Below are positions 43,373 to 45,446 of a DNA stretch of 45,446 bases, in pieces. Source of the DNA: Alphaproteobacteria bacterium (GTDB taxonomy: Bacteria > Pseudomonadota > Alphaproteobacteria > CAAHEQ01 > UBA3637); NCBI GenBank assembly GCA_015062385.1, contig SUUT01000012.1, positions 1-45,446 on the forward strand, in the 5' to 3' direction. The stretch's first letter is position 1. The number at the start of each line of letters is the position of its first letter. The position numbers were made by a program, and so were the translations under genes. A model generated the notes under the pieces. The model had not been told where the DNA came from. It searched no databases and saw nothing but the letters and a program-made list of their open reading frames with translations.

Positions 43373-45446
43373 CTACTTACGACACATAATTTTTTCATTA
43401 ACCGTTTCAATTGAACGATTGGCACATTTTGTACATAAATTACGTGCATCCTGAGAATCGGGTATTTCAGTATCATCAGCAGTACAGGAGATTCTTTGTC
43501 CCGCTATGTTGATAAAATGTTCCGTTTCGGTTGCTGTTTGCGAACAATACCACTCCGTTATACCACTTGTACTTAATTTAGTAAAAGCAACTCGTCCACT
43601 ATCCCAACAAAGGCGTTTAGATTGCTCATCACTGCCAATAGCCCCATAATCAGAACTACTGAAATAACATTTACCGTCTGTTTTTTGAAATCCTCCCGGA
43701 GCACATTCCTGAACACAATATGCTCTTAAATTATTATCTGATGTTGAACCTGTTTTCATTACACGATGATTGCTACAAGATTTACAACTGTCTTCGGCTT
43801 CCACACCTAATGGAATTTCCGTACGGGTCATAATTGTACAGGATATACATTCAAAATTGATATTCACAAACTCTGTTGCCGCATCACAAAGACCGTAACT
43901 ACAATAAAAATTACCATTATAATTTCTGTTTCCACAATGTGTACATTGTTGTTTGGCATATGTATTATTGTGATAATTTTCTTTTCCAACCGTTATCGTA
44001 TCTTTAATATCACAATATTTACAATTTCCCTTTATATCCCGAAACATTTTTTTAGCCGAATCATCATATCCCGCATGATGGGCATTTCCAATGTCATTAC
44101 AAACTCCGGTCTCACCTGGCTTCACATAAATACAAAAGGATACCGTCTGATTACCGGTTGAATCCATAGCTATATATGAAATCCGGTGAGATTTACAGTT
44201 ACGATAACATTCATCTTGTGAAACATGGTCATATGTTCCCGCATCATCACATTCTTTACAATTCCCTTCTTTATCTCTAAAACCATTTGCACAATCTTCA
44301 TATTTAATACATTGTGATGCCCCCGCATACCGCTTCTTTTCAGTAGATGTATTGCAGCTATTACATTCAATGTCGTTATACTCATCCTTTTTCATAGCAA
44401 ATGAATTAACATTTTTTCCGCCATAATTTTGGTTATACCACCGCATGTTAATTGAATTCTCATCATCACATGAATAGCAGGTTCGTCCTAACCCTTGAAA
44501 CATTTTATTACCGGTTTCATCTGTTTCATTACATTTAGGTCGACAAACATTCACTTTTTTATTAAACGCTGGATCAACATATCCATTTAAAATTTCTCGG
44601 CCTGTATGATTTCCAGAAGAATTATTGATAACAACTCCGGCACATTTTGTCACACATCCGGAATCTGTTTCGTCTAAAACCTCAACCACTAACGGCTCTG
44701 TACACTCATAACACTTTCCGTCAATTCCACGAAACTGCGTGTCTGTACAAACTGTTTTCTTGACGCACTTTGTAGCATTTATTTCCCGACCACATTTTGT
44801 ACATAAATCATGTAACGTTGAATCTGTCCCAACATCAACAGAATCGCTAACAGAACAATCGTAACATGTTCCGTTTGATCCTTGGAATTTACGGGCACAA
44901 CCATTTGGATTTGTACAACTGTCAACATCAATCGGTTGCTGACAAACTGGAAAACAAGCCATCTTTCCACCGTCCTCCCCATACTTTGCCCACCAGCGTT
45001 TTGTTGTAGGTGTATTCGGACAGGACTCACAAGAAGATTTGGGTAATTGTTTTATATCAGCTGATGATGCATCAAAATACGATATAAATATAACACCACT
45101 TGAATGATCACATGAATGACAATGAACACCATCATCATCTCTGGGAAAAAAATATTCCCCCGTAGCACAAGATCGAATATTACTACATATAAATTTATTA
45201 CTGACATCATGATACCAATAATGATCTGAAGAACATGCCAAACATTTTTTTCGGTTTGTTTCATCAACTACAAAAACAGACCAATCCGGTTCATTTGTAC
45301 ATGCATGACAAGAGTTTGATGTATCAGCAAAACTAATGCCACTTGTGCAAGTCATTGAACAGTACATTTTATCATTCTTGCCCTCAACTCGCCGACTATT
45401 CGGACAAGATAAGCACAATTCTTTTCCTGTACCTACATCTTCCATA
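43373..45446 (-). CDS. Cys-rich repeat protein, C-terminal part (N-terminus beyond right edge)
   Basis: About 690 residues ending in TAA at 43373; the first ATG in the window (45445) is at the very edge, so the true start is outside. The sequence is a chain of Cys-rich modules of roughly 55-65 residues: CTDTQFRGIDGKCYECTEPL-like units with a CxxC or SC pair, then a CxKC or CxSC pair and an RxxxxxxxxxCxxxC close. The phrase FxxxDGKCYxC recurs many times. The pattern resembles the Cys-rich parts of the prepilins nearby, so this may be a further prepilin-type adhesin, but no membrane anchor or prepilin signal is visible in this part. Confidence 0.7.
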   Translation of the reverse strand, partial: MEDVGTGKELCLSCPNSRRVEGKNDKMYCSMTCTSGISFADTSNSCHACTNEPDWSVFVVDETNRKKCLACSSDHYWYHDVSNKFICSNIRSCATGEYFFPRDDDGVHCHSCDHSSGVIFISYFDASSADIKQLPKSSCESCPNTPTTKRWWAKYGEDGGKMACFPVCQQPIDVDSCTNPNGCARKFQGSNGTCYDCSVSDSVDVGTDSTLHDLCTKCGREINATKCVKKTVCTDTQFRGIDGKCYECTEPLVVEVLDETDSGCVTKCAGVVINNSSGNHTGREILNGYVDPAFNKKVNVCRPKCNETDETGNKMFQGLGRTCYSCDDENSINMRWYNQNYGGKNVNSFAMKKDEYNDIECNSCNTSTEKKRYAGASQCIKYEDCANGFRDKEGNCKECDDAGTYDHVSQDECYRNCKSHRISYIAMDSTGNQTVSFCIYVKPGETGVCNDIGNAHHAGYDDSAKKMFRDIKGNCKYCDIKDTITVGKENYHNNTYAKQQCTHCGNRNYNGNFYCSYGLCDAATEFVNINFECISCTIMTRTEIPLGVEAEDSCKSCSNHRVMKTGSTSDNNLRAYCVQECAPGGFQKTDGKCYFSSSDYGAIGSDEQSKRLCWDSGRVAFTKLSTSGITEWYCSQTATETEHFINIAGQRISCTADDTEIPDSQDARNLCTKCANRSIETVNEKIMCRK

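Overview
The window is AT-rich, densely coded DNA from a Gram-negative bacterium, most likely an alphaproteobacterium. The evidence is the cpoB-tilS-ftsH order, the rppH and ctpA neighbourhood and the VirB-type secretion genes. AdhE, an arylsulfotransferase-like protein and large EGF/Cys-rich prepilins suggest an anaerobic, host-associated (possibly gut) lineage; that lifestyle is inference. Genuine stop codons are TAA or TAG. No rRNA, tRNA, CRISPR array or insertion sequence was recognised.

Layout. 1-430: the start of a prepilin-like gene (minus strand, runs off the left edge) with a conserved leader. 573-4644: cpoB-tilS-ftsH, read leftwards and closed by a terminator. 4767-7988: a DUF805 membrane protein, then a tightly coupled leftward trio: a 634-residue protein with two HEPN-type Rx4H motifs, an 82-codon gene interrupted by UGA, and a small P-loop kinase-like protein. 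8139-9989: an unknown charged protein and an RlmA-like rRNA methyltransferase. 9990-10880: a decayed gene.

10887-27887: a leftward operon for a P-type (VirB-like) type IV secretion system. In transcription order it encodes six secreted helical proteins (some VirB5/TrbJ-like), a first VirB8-like protein, a 59-residue VirB7-like lipoprotein, VirB8, VirB9 with a C-terminal SPOR domain, a 2190-residue VirB10 carrying roughly 90 copies of a 17-residue repeat, and VirB11. VirB3, VirB4, VirB6 and VirD4 are not in the window.

28054-30470: a divergent prepilin gene with about 16 EGF-like modules. 30518-35353: an arylsulfotransferase-like gene converging on a coupled CHR-CHR-cysD-cysN operon. 35402-35562: the 3' stub of a Cys-rich gene with its terminator. 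35636-40959: adhE, rppH, ctpA and a periplasmic nitroreductase. 40969-43128: a prepilin with two lectin-like modules and the third copy of the conserved leader. 43373-45446: a Cys-rich repeat protein whose N-terminus lies beyond the right edge.

The main themes are a modified cell-surface apparatus (giant VirB10, SPOR-VirB9, many secreted helical subunits) beside a family of large adhesin-like prepilins that share one roughly 152-bp leader, and a candidate HEPN/kinase conflict operon.
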